A DNA stretch of 18,525 nt from Zelonia costaricensis (taxonomy: Eukaryota > Euglenozoa > Kinetoplastea > Trypanosomatida > Trypanosomatidae). The notes beneath the pieces were generated by a model. The model did not search any database. It saw nothing but the letters and a program-made list of their open reading frames with translations, and was not told the origin of the DNA. The stretch's first letter is position 1. Each line of letters opens with the position of its first letter. A program made the position numbers and the translations under genes. Below, in pieces: positions 8,857 to 17,048 of the stretch. The stretch is from NCBI GenBank assembly GCA_030849075.1, contig JASAOO010003035.1, positions 1 through 18,525 of the forward strand. The letters run 5' to 3'.

Positions 8857-8867
8857 CTTCTCTTTCC

Positions 8868-8893
8868 GTGTGTGTGTGTGTGTGTGTGTGTGT
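8868..8893. repeat. (GT)13 microsatellite
   Basis: Begins 12 nt upstream of the IQ gene start and lies within its predicted 5' leader as CA in RNA. Confidence 0.95.
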
Positions 8894-8959
8894 TCGTCAG
8901 GTACAGAGTCAGTCTTTCGTGTGTGTCTGTGCGTGTGTTGATGCGTGTACTCGCTGTTG

Positions 8960-9022
8960 CTACACGGGTGTGCGTGCGTGCGGATGTGGGAGAGAAGGAA
9001 GGGGGAGGTGGTGGCAGGTGCG
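8960..9022 (-). promoter_or_regulatory. Candidate spliced-leader acceptor for the IQ gene
   Basis: The sense-strand pyrimidine tract (plus 8988-9014) is followed after about 27 nt by GTGTAG, with AG at 8961-8960. The 61 nt before it contain no AG. The 103-nt leader contains the CA repeat and no ATG, which supports the ATG at 8856. Confidence 0.5.
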
Positions 9023-9369
9023 CTACGTACAGAACGAGTGCACGGACAGCGTCAGCGTGGCGTTGGCCTTCGCGGAGACTGGAAAGGGGGGCATGTGGTG
9101 ACATGGCATACTGCGTCCAGTTGGACAGCGACACGCTCCACACGCCTCCTGACATGAGAGGGCGTCCTTCGCATTTGCTTCTGTGCTCATTTTTTCGGAG
9201 AAGTCTGGCGGGAAGAAAAAAAGAGGAGAGCGGGCGCTCCAACGTGCGGGGGGGGAGGGGGGCAGGCACACCGACACGACTTCAGCAGGAGTTCTCTACA
9301 GAGAAGAGGAAGAGACAAGCCACGCGCGCAGGGGGGGGGTGGGCACACTGGCGTGTGCCGTGGAGGCAG

Positions 9370-12300
9370 TCACCGGCCACGGCCACGGCCACGGCCACGG
9401 CCACGACTCCAGCCGAGGCCGCGGCGCATCGCGTAGCCACGCTGCGAGAAATAGCGCCGCGCATTGGCACGCTGACGCGCCTCCTGCGACAGCGGCGTCG
9501 CGTCACCGCCACCTGTCGACGCGCCGTCTGCCGACCGCTCAGCTGAAAGCCCGTCCTCGGGCGACGGCGCGGACGGCGAGCGTGGACGCGGAGGCGGCGA
9601 TGGGGAGCGGGACGGCGTCGTGCTGCCCTTGGTGCTGGTGGTGCCAGCCACCTCGCCGATCACGTCGTTGGCCGTCAAGAGCTGCTGCACCCGCGTGTGG
9701 GCAATGTGTGGAAAGGCGCTCTGCACCGCTGCCACGGCCGCCTCCACAAGCACCGGCTCACGCAGGAGAATGCGCTCGTACACGCTGAGCTCCTCGCATG
9801 CCAGGGCCGGCGACACGGCACCCGCCGCCGCACCGCCAGTCCAGCGCGAGGCGACGAGCTGCGCGCCGCGCTCCACCGACTCCGCCGCCTGCGCTGCGAG
9901 GGCGGCCACGATGCAGCGATCCGCCTCCGCCTGCTCCTCCGCCTTGACCCGCTGCCGCGCCTGCTGCAAGTCATCGCGGGTGAGGAGGGAGCCCTCGTCT
10001 AGCAGCTCAGCAGCCCGCACACGCTTGTACGGCAGCCGGCTCAGCCGCGACACGCGGTGGAGAAAGAGCGGGGCGACGGCACGGCGGAAACGCAGCCGTG
10101 CCGCCAAGAGACGCAGCGCCTCGAGCATCGACTCCCGCTCCACTGCCGCTGCAGCAGATGCTGGGAGCGAGTACTGCTTCTTCTGGTGCTGCGGTGCCCG
10201 TGCGTCCTCCCCCACCGCCTCCTCGCCACGCGCATCGCTGCTGGGCCAGTGAAAAAGTTCGCGGCTGGTGTGCAGCGGCAGCCCGAAGGCGTCCCACGCC
10301 GGGGAGGCGCTGCGTGGTGGCGTAGTCGCGTTGCGGGGAGATGCTGCCGGCAGTGGGGCTGAGTAACCTCGGCGAGACTCCGCCACCGACGCCGGCGATG
10401 CGATACCCGCACTGGACGCGGTCCGCAGTCCGACCTCCTCGCACAGCCGCCGCAGCTCCGCGTTGCTCATGCGTGGCCACACGGCAGGGTCAAGGTGAAC
10501 GTGAAACTCGCGCGTCGCCAGGGCGTCGTCCCCTTCCCTACCGAGGGCGGCGCTGAGGGCAGAGACGGAGCCCCCGTTCAGCCCAACGCGGAGAGCGGCG
10601 CCGCTGCCTGCCAGCGCTGCCTCTTCTGGCTGCGATGCGCAGCCGCTGTCGTCCTCCTCGTCCTCAGTGCGGCTCGAGCTGAGCTCCACCACGACACGCG
10701 GTGGGGGTGATGCCGTTGGCTGACGCAAGCGACCGAGCGACGTCGCTTCACTGTCGCCCCCTGGCGAGGCGCTGCGAGCCTGTGGCTCCGCCGCGAAATC
10801 GCCGTTCTGCGTGTACTCGAGGGCGTCGATGCCGTACGCGGCCCACCAGCGCTCCTCTGCCGCCACGTCCGGGCTGCAGTGGCGCCGGTTGCTGTGGGGG
10901 GAACCGGTGCGGAGAAGGGGACTGGCCGCGGCCGAGCGGTCCGCGATGGATCGACCTGCTTCAGTGCTGGTCGTGTCATTCCTCTCGTCCTCCACTCCTT
11001 CCTCTTGCGCTATCCACAGCAGCGCCGGCGCGGCAGCAGCAGCAGCAGCAGCAGCAGCGGCAGCAATGTCGCCTTCCTCGGTCAAGTCGCGGCCGAGGGG
11101 CGAAACCGGTAGGCGTTGGGTCCCCGCCGTAAGCCGTCCGACGCTCTCGCCGTCCTCGTCGTCGCTCTCTACCTCAGCACACACCAGGGGCGCCGGCGCT
11201 GGGGATGCAGGTGCGGCAGCACGCGCGGTCGTCGTGGTTTCGGATGTCGTCTCCTGACTTGTGGCCGGCAAATGCTGGAGCGTGGCGCGTGTGCCGTGAG
11301 AGGCCGGTCCTGGCGCGGCCGTCACGCGCCCCGTGGTGCGCGCGGAGACATCGGTGCTCGTCAGGGCCGAGAGCACGACCTCCGCGCTGGTGCGCAACGC
11401 CAGCGCGTTGCCGTTCCGCGCGCCAGCGGCACAGGTGACGGCCTCCACGTCCGCGTCTTTTGGGCGGGCAGCGACGGCAGAGTCACACGCGAGGTCACAC
11501 AACGTTCCCACATCACGACGCGCCGGCGCGGGACTCTCGGCTGCGCTCGCAGCCCACCAGACGAGCGGCGCCCCGTGGCCTAAGCGCGGCGTCGACAGTG
11601 GATGCACCACCACTCGCACGGCCGGCCCATCGTGCAGAGGCGCGGGCGTCGCACCCGGGCAACCCTGCACTTCGGTGTTGTAGCGCCGCAGTGCCGCCTC
11701 GAGCGTCTCCTGCAGGCGGTGGCGTGCCGCAGCTCGGCGCTGCTCCGCTAGCGCAACGAGTTCTGCCGCCCCTGCGCCGCTCACACTGGTGACATGTGTC
11801 GATGCAAGCTCGGGGTTGTCCGATTGCTTCGACTCGGGCAGCCGCGGTGGCGACTTCGCTACACCTGCCGCGTCGATGGGGCGCGACGCCACGGTGTCCA
11901 TCCAGCCCTCCCCTCCGGGGCAACCCACGCCCTGCTGCCCCAGAGTGCTCCGCGTTTCCAGGATGTCCGTCTCTGTCGTGGGGGTGACCTGCGCGTACAC
12001 CTCCTGCTGCCCCTCTTCATCGCACTGGTCGCCCTCGGCGCCCGGCAGCTGTAGGAGCGGGGTCAGAGGGTGCAGCTCTGCCGCAGCGGACAGGGCGCTC
12101 AGCGAAATGTTCTGCATGGCCACAAGCCCGTTGTGCGCAACTCCGGCGGCCGCGTGGGTGCAGACAGGGTAAACCAACCCTTGCGTGGCGCTGGTCGTGG
12201 GCACGACGGATGCGTCGGCGGGTGCCTCGTGGACGACAGCAGGGGCGTCGGCAGCACGCAGGGAGCAGAGAACGGAGGAAAGGTGGGACGCGCTGGAGGC

Positions 12301-13797
12301 GCACGACGGGGACAGCGCCGCCGGTGGTTGTGAGGGCATAAGCGCAGTATCGTCGTGGCTCTCGTGCTGGGCACAGTTGGGCAGACTCCCCGCATCCGAC
12401 AAGGCCTCAGCTGACGCGGCAGTGGGTGCGGCTCGTGCCCCTGGAACAGCGCCGTTACTGAAGTCGCCGCTGCGGCGGGCAGCCGTCCCGTCCTCCTCAC
12501 CAGCCTTTGCCACCGCGTCGCGGTCACCGTTCGACTCCTCCTCAACCTCCACCTCCTCAGCGTCCACGTCGTACGGAGCCGCCGAGGCAGGCGCCGCGCT
12601 GTCGGTCACCGCCGGTGCACCCACACCACCCTCACGAGGGTCACCACCACCCTTAACCCCGTGTCGGTGACGTGCAGCCTGCCGGGAGTGGGCGCAGCGG
12701 TAGGAGAGCTGTCGCATGAGCTGCGTCGCGCTCACCGTCAGCGACGGGCACGACGCCGACGACGCCAGCCCCACGGAGGAGCTCGACACGGCTGCCACCA
12801 CAGTGTCGCTGTCGCTGGACACGAGGTGCGGTGAGCACAGCTCCTCGGCGGCCAGGTCGGCGACGCGGAAGCTCGCGCCGTCTTGTGTGCCGACGCAGCT
12901 GCCCAGCGCAGTGAACAGCAGCGTCGACTGACGTCCACCGACGTCAGCGGCGTGGGTGGCAGAAGGTGGTGGGCCGGCCGTGTCGCCGGTACTCGTCACG
13001 GCAGTCTGTCGCTTGCGCTTCGCACCAGCACCAGTAGCTGTGCTCGCCGCCGCGCGCAGCTCCTTCGCCTGCCGCCGAGCGCTCCGCTCAGCCTCTTGCA
13101 CAAGTCGACGCGACTCTGCGACCGCCGCTTTGGCGCGCCGTGCCTCGTCCCGCTCCCACCGGCGCAGGCCGCGCCACAGCTCGCCCTGCTGCTGCAGCGA
13201 CGCACCGTAGCCCAGCAGCTCCGCCACGTTCGCGGACGAATCCCCTCGTGCGGCCAGCTCCGCCACGCTGCAGATGCGGAGCTCGTGCAGGAGACGGGGG
13301 GCGTAACCCTGAAGCTGCACCCCTGCGAGGAACTCCACCACCGGGTGCGAGAGGGACAGCGGCGGGGTGGGCGATGAAGCGGGGTCTGAACGCGGTGCCA
13401 GGTCGCCTTGCGAAGAGGTGTCTTCTGTGTTTGTCTTGACCTTCAGTCCGCCGGAGGTGCTCACGGCGGAAGTGCTGTGGCGGCTGGGACGGCGAGATGG
13501 AGTCGCTGCCTCCGCCTGCGTGTCACCGCTAGAAGAGGAGCCGTTGGAAGCGGTGCTCTGCCGCTCTGCGCGGCACACAGCGGAGGTGGCCACGCTGCAC
13601 ATGCACGCATCACCGTGTGGGGGTGGTGGTGGGTCGATGCAGGGTAGGGCACGCGCAAGAGGAGCGGTGACGGCGGTCGTATTGGTGAGGGGCGCCAGCG
13701 CAGGAGGCCCGCGGGGGTGCGTCGTCGACACGCGTCGCTCCCCCTCCGCCTCCATGAAACGCAACAGCAGCGCATCCACGTCGCTCGACTGTGACAT
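9370..13797 (-). CDS. Large low-complexity protein with SAM-like domain, CUE-like segment and Arg-Gly tail
   Basis: Open frame of 1475 residues if ATG 13797 is used; the frame continues upstream without a further ATG before 13977. Residues about 150-212 resemble a SAM domain (VVEFLAGVQLQGYAPRLL ... VAELLGYG ... LWRGLRRW). An Arg/Ala/Glu-rich likely coiled coil follows (about 212-250), then a basic KRKRQ cluster (about 258) that could be a nuclear signal. The middle is Ala/Ser/Thr/Pro-rich, with a run of 12 alanines near 911-923. A short ordered island near 1098-1127 contains WPRMSNAELRRLCEEVGL, loosely SAP-like. Residues about 1221-1301 are predicted helical and rich in Arg/Leu. Residues about 1348-1378 (VEAAVAAVQSAFPHIAHTRV) look like a CUE-type ubiquitin-binding helix pair. 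The tail ends in five RG units before TGA. I do not recognise the family. SAM and CUE calls are by eye and weak. The start is uncertain: a strong splice acceptor lies inside codon 3, and Met15 (13755) is the alternative. Confidence 0.8.
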   Translation of the reverse strand: MSQSSDVDALLLRFMEAEGERRVSTTHPRGPPALAPLTNTTAVTAPLARALPCIDPPPPPHGDACMCSVATSAVCRAERQSTASNGSSSSGDTQAEAATPSRRPSRHSTSAVSTSGGLKVKTNTEDTSSQGDLAPRSDPASSPTPPLSLSHPVVEFLAGVQLQGYAPRLLHELRICSVAELAARGDSSANVAELLGYGASLQQQGELWRGLRRWERDEARRAKAAVAESRRLVQEAERSARRQAKELRAAASTATGAGAKRKRQTAVTSTGDTAGPPPSATHAADVGGRQSTLLFTALGSCVGTQDGASFRVADLAAEELCSPHLVSSDSDTVVAAVSSSSVGLASSASCPSLTVSATQLMRQLSYRCAHSRQAARHRHGVKGGGDPREGGVGAPAVTDSAAPASAAPYDVDAEEVEVEEESNGDRDAVAKAGEEDGTAARRSGDFSNGAVPGARAAPTAASAEALSDAGSLPNCAQHESHDDTALMPSQPPAALSPSCASSASHLSSVLCSLRAADAPAVVHEAPADASVVPTTSATQGLVYPVCTHAAAGVAHNGLVAMQNISLSALSAAAELHPLTPLLQLPGAEGDQCDEEGQQEVYAQVTPTTETDILETRSTLGQQGVGCPGGEGWMDTVASRPIDAAGVAKSPPRLPESKQSDNPELASTHVTSVSGAGAAELVALAEQRRAAARHRLQETLEAALRRYNTEVQGCPGATPAPLHDGPAVRVVVHPLSTPRLGHGAPLVWWAASAAESPAPARRDVGTLCDLACDSAVAARPKDADVEAVTCAAGARNGNALALRTSAEVVLSALTSTDVSARTTGRVTAAPGPASHGTRATLQHLPATSQETTSETTTTARAAAPASPAPAPLVCAEVESDDEDGESVGRLTAGTQRLPVSPLGRDLTEEGDIAAAAAAAAAAAAPALLWIAQEEGVEDERNDTTSTEAGRSIADRSAAASPLLRTGSPHSNRRHCSPDVAAEERWWAAYGIDALEYTQNGDFAAEPQARSASPGGDSEATSLGRLRQPTASPPPRVVVELSSSRTEDEEDDSGCASQPEEAALAGSGAALRVGLNGGSVSALSAALGREGDDALATREFHVHLDPAVWPRMSNAELRRLCEEVGLRTASSAGIASPASVAESRRGYSAPLPAASPRNATTPPRSASPAWDAFGLPLHTSRELFHWPSSDARGEEAVGEDARAPQHQKKQYSLPASAAAAVERESMLEALRLLAARLRFRRAVAPLFLHRVSRLSRLPYKRVRAAELLDEGSLLTRDDLQQARQRVKAEEQAEADRCIVAALAAQAAESVERGAQLVASRWTGGAAAGAVSPALACEELSVYERILLREPVLVEAAVAAVQSAFPHIAHTRVQQLLTANDVIGEVAGTTSTKGSTTPSRSPSPPPRPRSPSAPSPEDGLSAERSADGASTGGGDATPLSQEARQRANARRYFSQRGYAMRRGLGWSRGRGRGRGRGR
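9375..9404 (-). repeat. Hexanucleotide GGCCAC x5 encoding the Arg-Gly tail
   Basis: Five perfect copies on the plus strand, immediately before the stop codon of the large gene. In the coding strand they give alternating Arg and Gly as the final residues. Confidence 0.95.
11033..11065 (-). repeat. GCA/GCT trinucleotide run encoding polyalanine
   Basis: A near-perfect GCA run on the plus strand is read as GCT/GCC codons in the large gene, giving twelve alanines near residue 915. Confidence 0.95.
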
Positions 13798-13855
13798 GCG
13801 AGGGTGGAAACACCAAAAAAAAAAAAAGAGAGAGCGAGAGAAGGGGGATACGTGA
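13789..13855 (-). promoter_or_regulatory. Strong pyrimidine tract whose first AG lies inside the large gene
   Basis: The sense strand reads CCCCCTTCTCTCGCTCTC then T13, with the first AG only at 13790-13789, in codon 3 (CAG) of the frame starting at 13797. The region is AG-free for 65 nt. Weaker acceptors upstream are at 13857-13856 (CAG) and 13874-13873 (AAG). Confidence 0.4.
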
Positions 13856-15059
13856 CTGGAAACAACGAGGTGCTTCAAGTATGCCCCCACACAGCAGCGC
13901 AAGTTCAAAGTGCGTCGAGCACCGCCAAGAAGAAAAGACAACAGAGGCTGAGGACAAGTCAAGATGTGGCGCGGCACAGCCAGCTACGCCGCAGTGCAGG
14001 AGCGCGAAGCCTCTCCTCACCGCTGAAGTTTTTCTTCTTCCGTACCGGAGCAGATGCGCTCGACGCCGCGTGGGAGGGGCATCAAAGTCGGGCGCCCGTC
14101 GCCACGGCGTCCTCGCAGGATAACAGCGGGTGCTGTGCGTCTGCCTGCGGAGTGAGGCTGCAACGTGGTGCCACGAGCGCGCGCAAGTTCCCCCACCCCC
14201 GCCACTCCCCTCGAATCTGGAGCTAGAGTGGAGTGATGGGTGGTGGGTGCACTGCCGTGGCGCTAGCACGCAGCAGCAGTCAGGAAAGCGGTGAGTGCGG
14301 AGGTGCTTCTCCGCCTCTGCAGCTGCGCGGTTACGGTGGTGGAGCTAACAAACAAAGGTGAAGTGGTTTCAGCGAGCGAACGTCAGATGGATGGTTGGAG
14401 GAGAAATGGCGTGTTGTGAATTCGGATGAAGAGGGGAGGGCGCGACGCCGCGCAGACGTATCGGACGCACGACACGGTGACGACTGCGCCGCGATGCAGT
14501 TTCCGTAAGGAGAGGGCGCCTTCGGTTCAGGGCGGTTTTCAGGCCGTGTACGTGCGCGACGGCAGCTCGCTGACTTCGTGCGTTTTCAGCGTCGCACGCG
14601 GCCCTGCGCGGCTGTGTCTCGATCCGCCTCACTTCACGCGCGGAGAGAGGGAGAGCGACACCGCCGCCGCTCGACGTTGCTCTTTCTCGTGTGTTTCCAA
14701 CGTCGAACCGAAGGAGGAAGCGCTCTAAGCATGCACCACAACACATCGTCATCCTCGCCTGTGGATCCAGCGGCAAGGCAGGAGACGCCGGGCACGGGCA
14801 GTGGAAAAGAAAACAAAAGAGGTAGGCAGGGCAAGAGACAGGGGAAGAAGCTGTACATCAAACACAGGCAGACACACGCTCACACACGCGCGCGCAGGGG
14901 AGGGGGCGGGAGGGAAAGCCACAGCACCGCGTACCGGAACAAGAATGACTTGCAGCGCCACATCTGTGTCCACGCGCACATACGCGCGCGGTCTCGAAAG
15001 GAAGATGCGCCCTGTGACCCCTCCCCCCAACGCGCCGTTTATGCAGGCGCACGGCCACT
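13798..15059. other. Spacer between UPF0193 gene and the SAM-like gene
   Basis: The 1262-nt region holds a T13/CT-rich tract directly before the large gene and a strong acceptor at 14759-14760. That acceptor is followed by a minus-strand ATG frame of 127 codons (14369-14752) of doubtful coding status. A G-rich sense island lies at 14190-14210. The sense strand has no ATG from 13798 to about 14079, which fits the 5'UTR of the large gene starting within that stretch. No RNA gene was seen. Confidence 0.55.
14759..14850 (-). promoter_or_regulatory. Strong spliced-leader acceptor signal of uncertain target
   Basis: A long T/C-rich tract (plus 14802-14850) is followed by 90 nt in total without AG, then CCACAG with AG at 14760-14759. 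An ATG (14752) follows 6 nt later. It could serve a small ORF (14369-14752), or act as a distal acceptor for the large gene. Confidence 0.45.
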
Positions 15060-16010
15060 CTAAGATTTGGAAGAAACGGTCAGGCCGTTGAGCTCCTTGT
15101 CCACCGCCTCCATCTCCGTGATCACCGTCACGAAGTGACTCTGCAGCTCCCGCTCGCGTCGGCACCGCTCCACCTTCTCCGGCCCCGTGCCGCTCCCGCG
15201 ATGGAAGCCGACGCGCTTGCCACCCACGCTGAGGCCACCCCCGGCGCCAGACAGCGAGGCTGCGGCGGCAGCACCGGGTGACGCGCTGGCCGGCGATCCC
15301 GTCGCCTGCGCCGGCGGTGTGGTCGCCCCACCGCTGCGCGCCCCGCGCTGCGACAAGCGCATTTGCGCCTCCGGCGAGGCGCCCACGTCATCGCCGTCGT
15401 CGTGGCCCTCGGCTGGGACGGAGAAGGACGCGGCGGTGCCCGGGATGCTGCGGCGCAGCCGCGCGAGCTCGTCCTGCACCTCGAGCGCGGTCTGCTGCAG
15501 CTGCGAGAAGCGGTGCTCGAGCTCGGCGCGGGGGTTCATGCGGTGCAGCCTCGCGCGCTGCGCCCCTGTGAACTCCTTCGGCTTGGGCAGCTCCTCGCCG
15601 TACGCCATGACATCCGCGAGCCGGTCCTTCTCCACCTCCGTGATCGGCGGCCGCGCGAAGCGCTCAATCACCGGTGCGTGGTGCACGCCGCGGTGGGACT
15701 CCTCCTCGGCCTCGATGGCGGACTTCGTGCGGCGGTGCGGGATCTGCTGGAGCCGCCAGCGCGCGTAGTCCTCCTCCGTCGGCCGCTTGCCCAGCCCCAC
15801 GCGCGGGCGGGAGATGGGCGCCTTGGACTTCGGGATCGCCTTGGGCTGCACCTGCGCGGCTTCCGCAGTCTCCCGCTCCTGCCGCCGCCGCGCGAGTAGC
15901 GCGGCGAGCTGTGGATCAAGGGTGCTGTACTTGGTGGGGGCGACGTAGCAGCGGTAGATCGCCTCACCCGCCGGAGTGCCACGGCCGAAGACGTTCACCG
16001 TGTCCTCCAT
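15060..16010 (-). CDS. UPF0193 (EVG1 / C22orf23-like) family protein
   Basis: 316 residues from ATG (16010) to TAG. Motifs match what I recall of UPF0193/EVG1, the family of human C22orf23. These are an N-terminal [19 protein letters not shown] (about 24-42), a central [20 protein letters not shown] (121-140) and a coiled-coil stretch [20 protein letters not shown] (173-192). A C-terminal helix (about 285-310) contains [14 protein letters not shown]. In the human protein the last two helical parts are nearly continuous; here about 90 residues of Gly/Ala/Ser/Pro-rich sequence (about 196-285) separate them. The biochemical role of the family is not established; its phylogenetic distribution points to cilia or flagella. 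Start choice: the frame is open further upstream, but the residues there are low complexity, no ATG occurs on the sense strand between 16011 and about 16227, and the pyrimidine tract with its acceptor lies directly before this ATG. The protein is probably cytosolic or axonemal, with no signal peptide or membrane segment. Confidence 0.85.
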   Translation of the reverse strand: MEDTVNVFGRGTPAGEAIYRCYVAPTKYSTLDPQLAALLARRRQERETAEAAQVQPKAIPKSKAPISRPRVGLGKRPTEEDYARWRLQQIPHRRTKSAIEAEEESHRGVHHAPVIERFARPPITEVEKDRLADVMAYGEELPKPKEFTGAQRARLHRMNPRAELEHRFSQLQQTALEVQDELARLRRSIPGTAASFSVPAEGHDDGDDVGASPEAQMRLSQRGARSGGATTPPAQATGSPASASPGAAAAASLSGAGGGLSVGGKRVGFHRGSGTGPEKVERCRRERELQSHFVTVITEMEAVDKELNGLTVSSKS

Positions 16011-16016
16011 GTTTGC

Positions 16017-16072
16017 CTCCGTATGTGGATATGTGTGTGTGTGTGGAGAGAGAGATAGAGGAGGGGAGGATG
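16017..16072 (-). promoter_or_regulatory. Candidate spliced-leader acceptor for UPF0193 gene
   Basis: A CT-rich tract (sense; plus 16045-16070) and a CA repeat are followed by ACGGAG, with AG at 16018-16017, only 6 nt before the start codon. The preceding 54 nt have no AG. Such a short leader is unusual; an acceptor further upstream (AG at 16074-16073) is the alternative. Confidence 0.4.
16032..16045. repeat. (TG)7 microsatellite followed by GA tract
   Basis: TG units are followed by GAGAGAGAGATAGAG. In sense this gives a CT tract then a CA repeat just before the UPF0193 start. Confidence 0.9.
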
Positions 16073-17048
16073 CTTGCAAAGTGACGGGGTGGCGGGGTCG
16101 CAAGGTTGGCAGTTGTTGATCAAGGAAGAGCGCACACCTGGTGGTGGTGGTACGCGTGTAAGGCGGAGGCGGAGTCGGAAACAAGAAGTCCCAGAGCGGG
16201 AGAGAAGGGCTCACGGCCTGCGTTGCACCATGTGACGCCGACGCAGAAAGTGAAGAGCTGAGGGGGAAACGAAGTGTTCGCTGTGGCGGAGCGGTGTGGC
16301 GCCGGGAAGCGGGGACGAGGTCGATCGAGGAAGGACAGAGGTAGTCAAAAGGGGCAACAGCTATCCGTGATGAGCCACGACAGGCGAGCTTTGCCACTCG
16401 GCGGAGGGATTGGGGCGTGTGATGCAGCTGAGCCCTCGTGCGACGCATCTGTCTGGATCACCGCTACGCAATCGCGCCGATTCCTGCACAGCGTGCATCT
16501 GTTTTCGGTACGGTGTGTATCTGCGTATGTGTGGGATTAGGTTTGAAGCGTCGCCTGCACAGATGCAGCGCGCACGCGCGTAGAAAGGGGGGGTGAGTGG
16601 GGGCGAAACCAACGCACCGCACGCACCAGTAGTCGACTGAAGAAAAGAAAGCATGTGAATCCGATGCAGCGCATCCGCCGACGCGCCCCCCCCTCCCCTC
16701 TCCCCTTCTCGCTGGTCCCTCAACGCCGTCTCCCCAACTCACGCCAGAAGAAGTCGAGGTCGATGTGCACGGCTAAGCGGCCAGACAATGTCACGTACCA
16801 GGGCCGGCGCTCCAGCAGAGGGCAGGTTGGAGACGATTACGGGACGCAGCAACAGAGGGGGCGGGTGATGGGAAGCTGAGGACATGAAAGAAAACTCAAC
16901 CGAGTGGGGCAGACGAGTGACACGCGGTCTAGTTGACCAGCAGGGAGGGAGTGGGGGAGGGGGAGGCGCACCTGCCACTCTCTCTCTCGATACCACTCCA
17001 GGACGAGAGCCCTCAGCTTCCACTTTTTTTTCCCGCAGCGTGTGGCGC

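Larger units (their letters stand above)
8857..9369. other. Spacer between the SAM-like gene and the IQ gene
   Basis: Compact 513-nt spacer. Nearest the IQ gene it holds a 26-nt CA repeat (sense), then an acceptor AG at 8960-8961 and a pyrimidine tract at about 8988-9014. The rest (about 9025-9369) must contain the 3'UTR and poly(A) site of the large gene. No coding region was seen. Confidence 0.6.
16011..17048. other. Spacer between the mitochondrial-type gene and UPF0193 gene
   Basis: No coding sequence supported. The end nearest UPF0193 holds a CA repeat and CT-rich tract on the sense strand. The middle contains a plus-strand pyrimidine-rich island (16683-16740) that is G-rich in the sense RNA. 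The remainder is presumed 3'UTR of the gene at 17049-17690. Confidence 0.6.

Noticed and set aside
13798..13977. 60-residue N-terminal extension of the large gene frame
   Set aside because: No ATG on the sense strand between 13798 and about 14079; the frame passes through the splice-signal tract.
16011..16448. 146-residue N-terminal extension of the UPF0193 frame
   Set aside because: It is only an open frame through pyrimidine-rich flank, without an ATG below about 16227 and with low-complexity Pro/Ser/Thr sequence.
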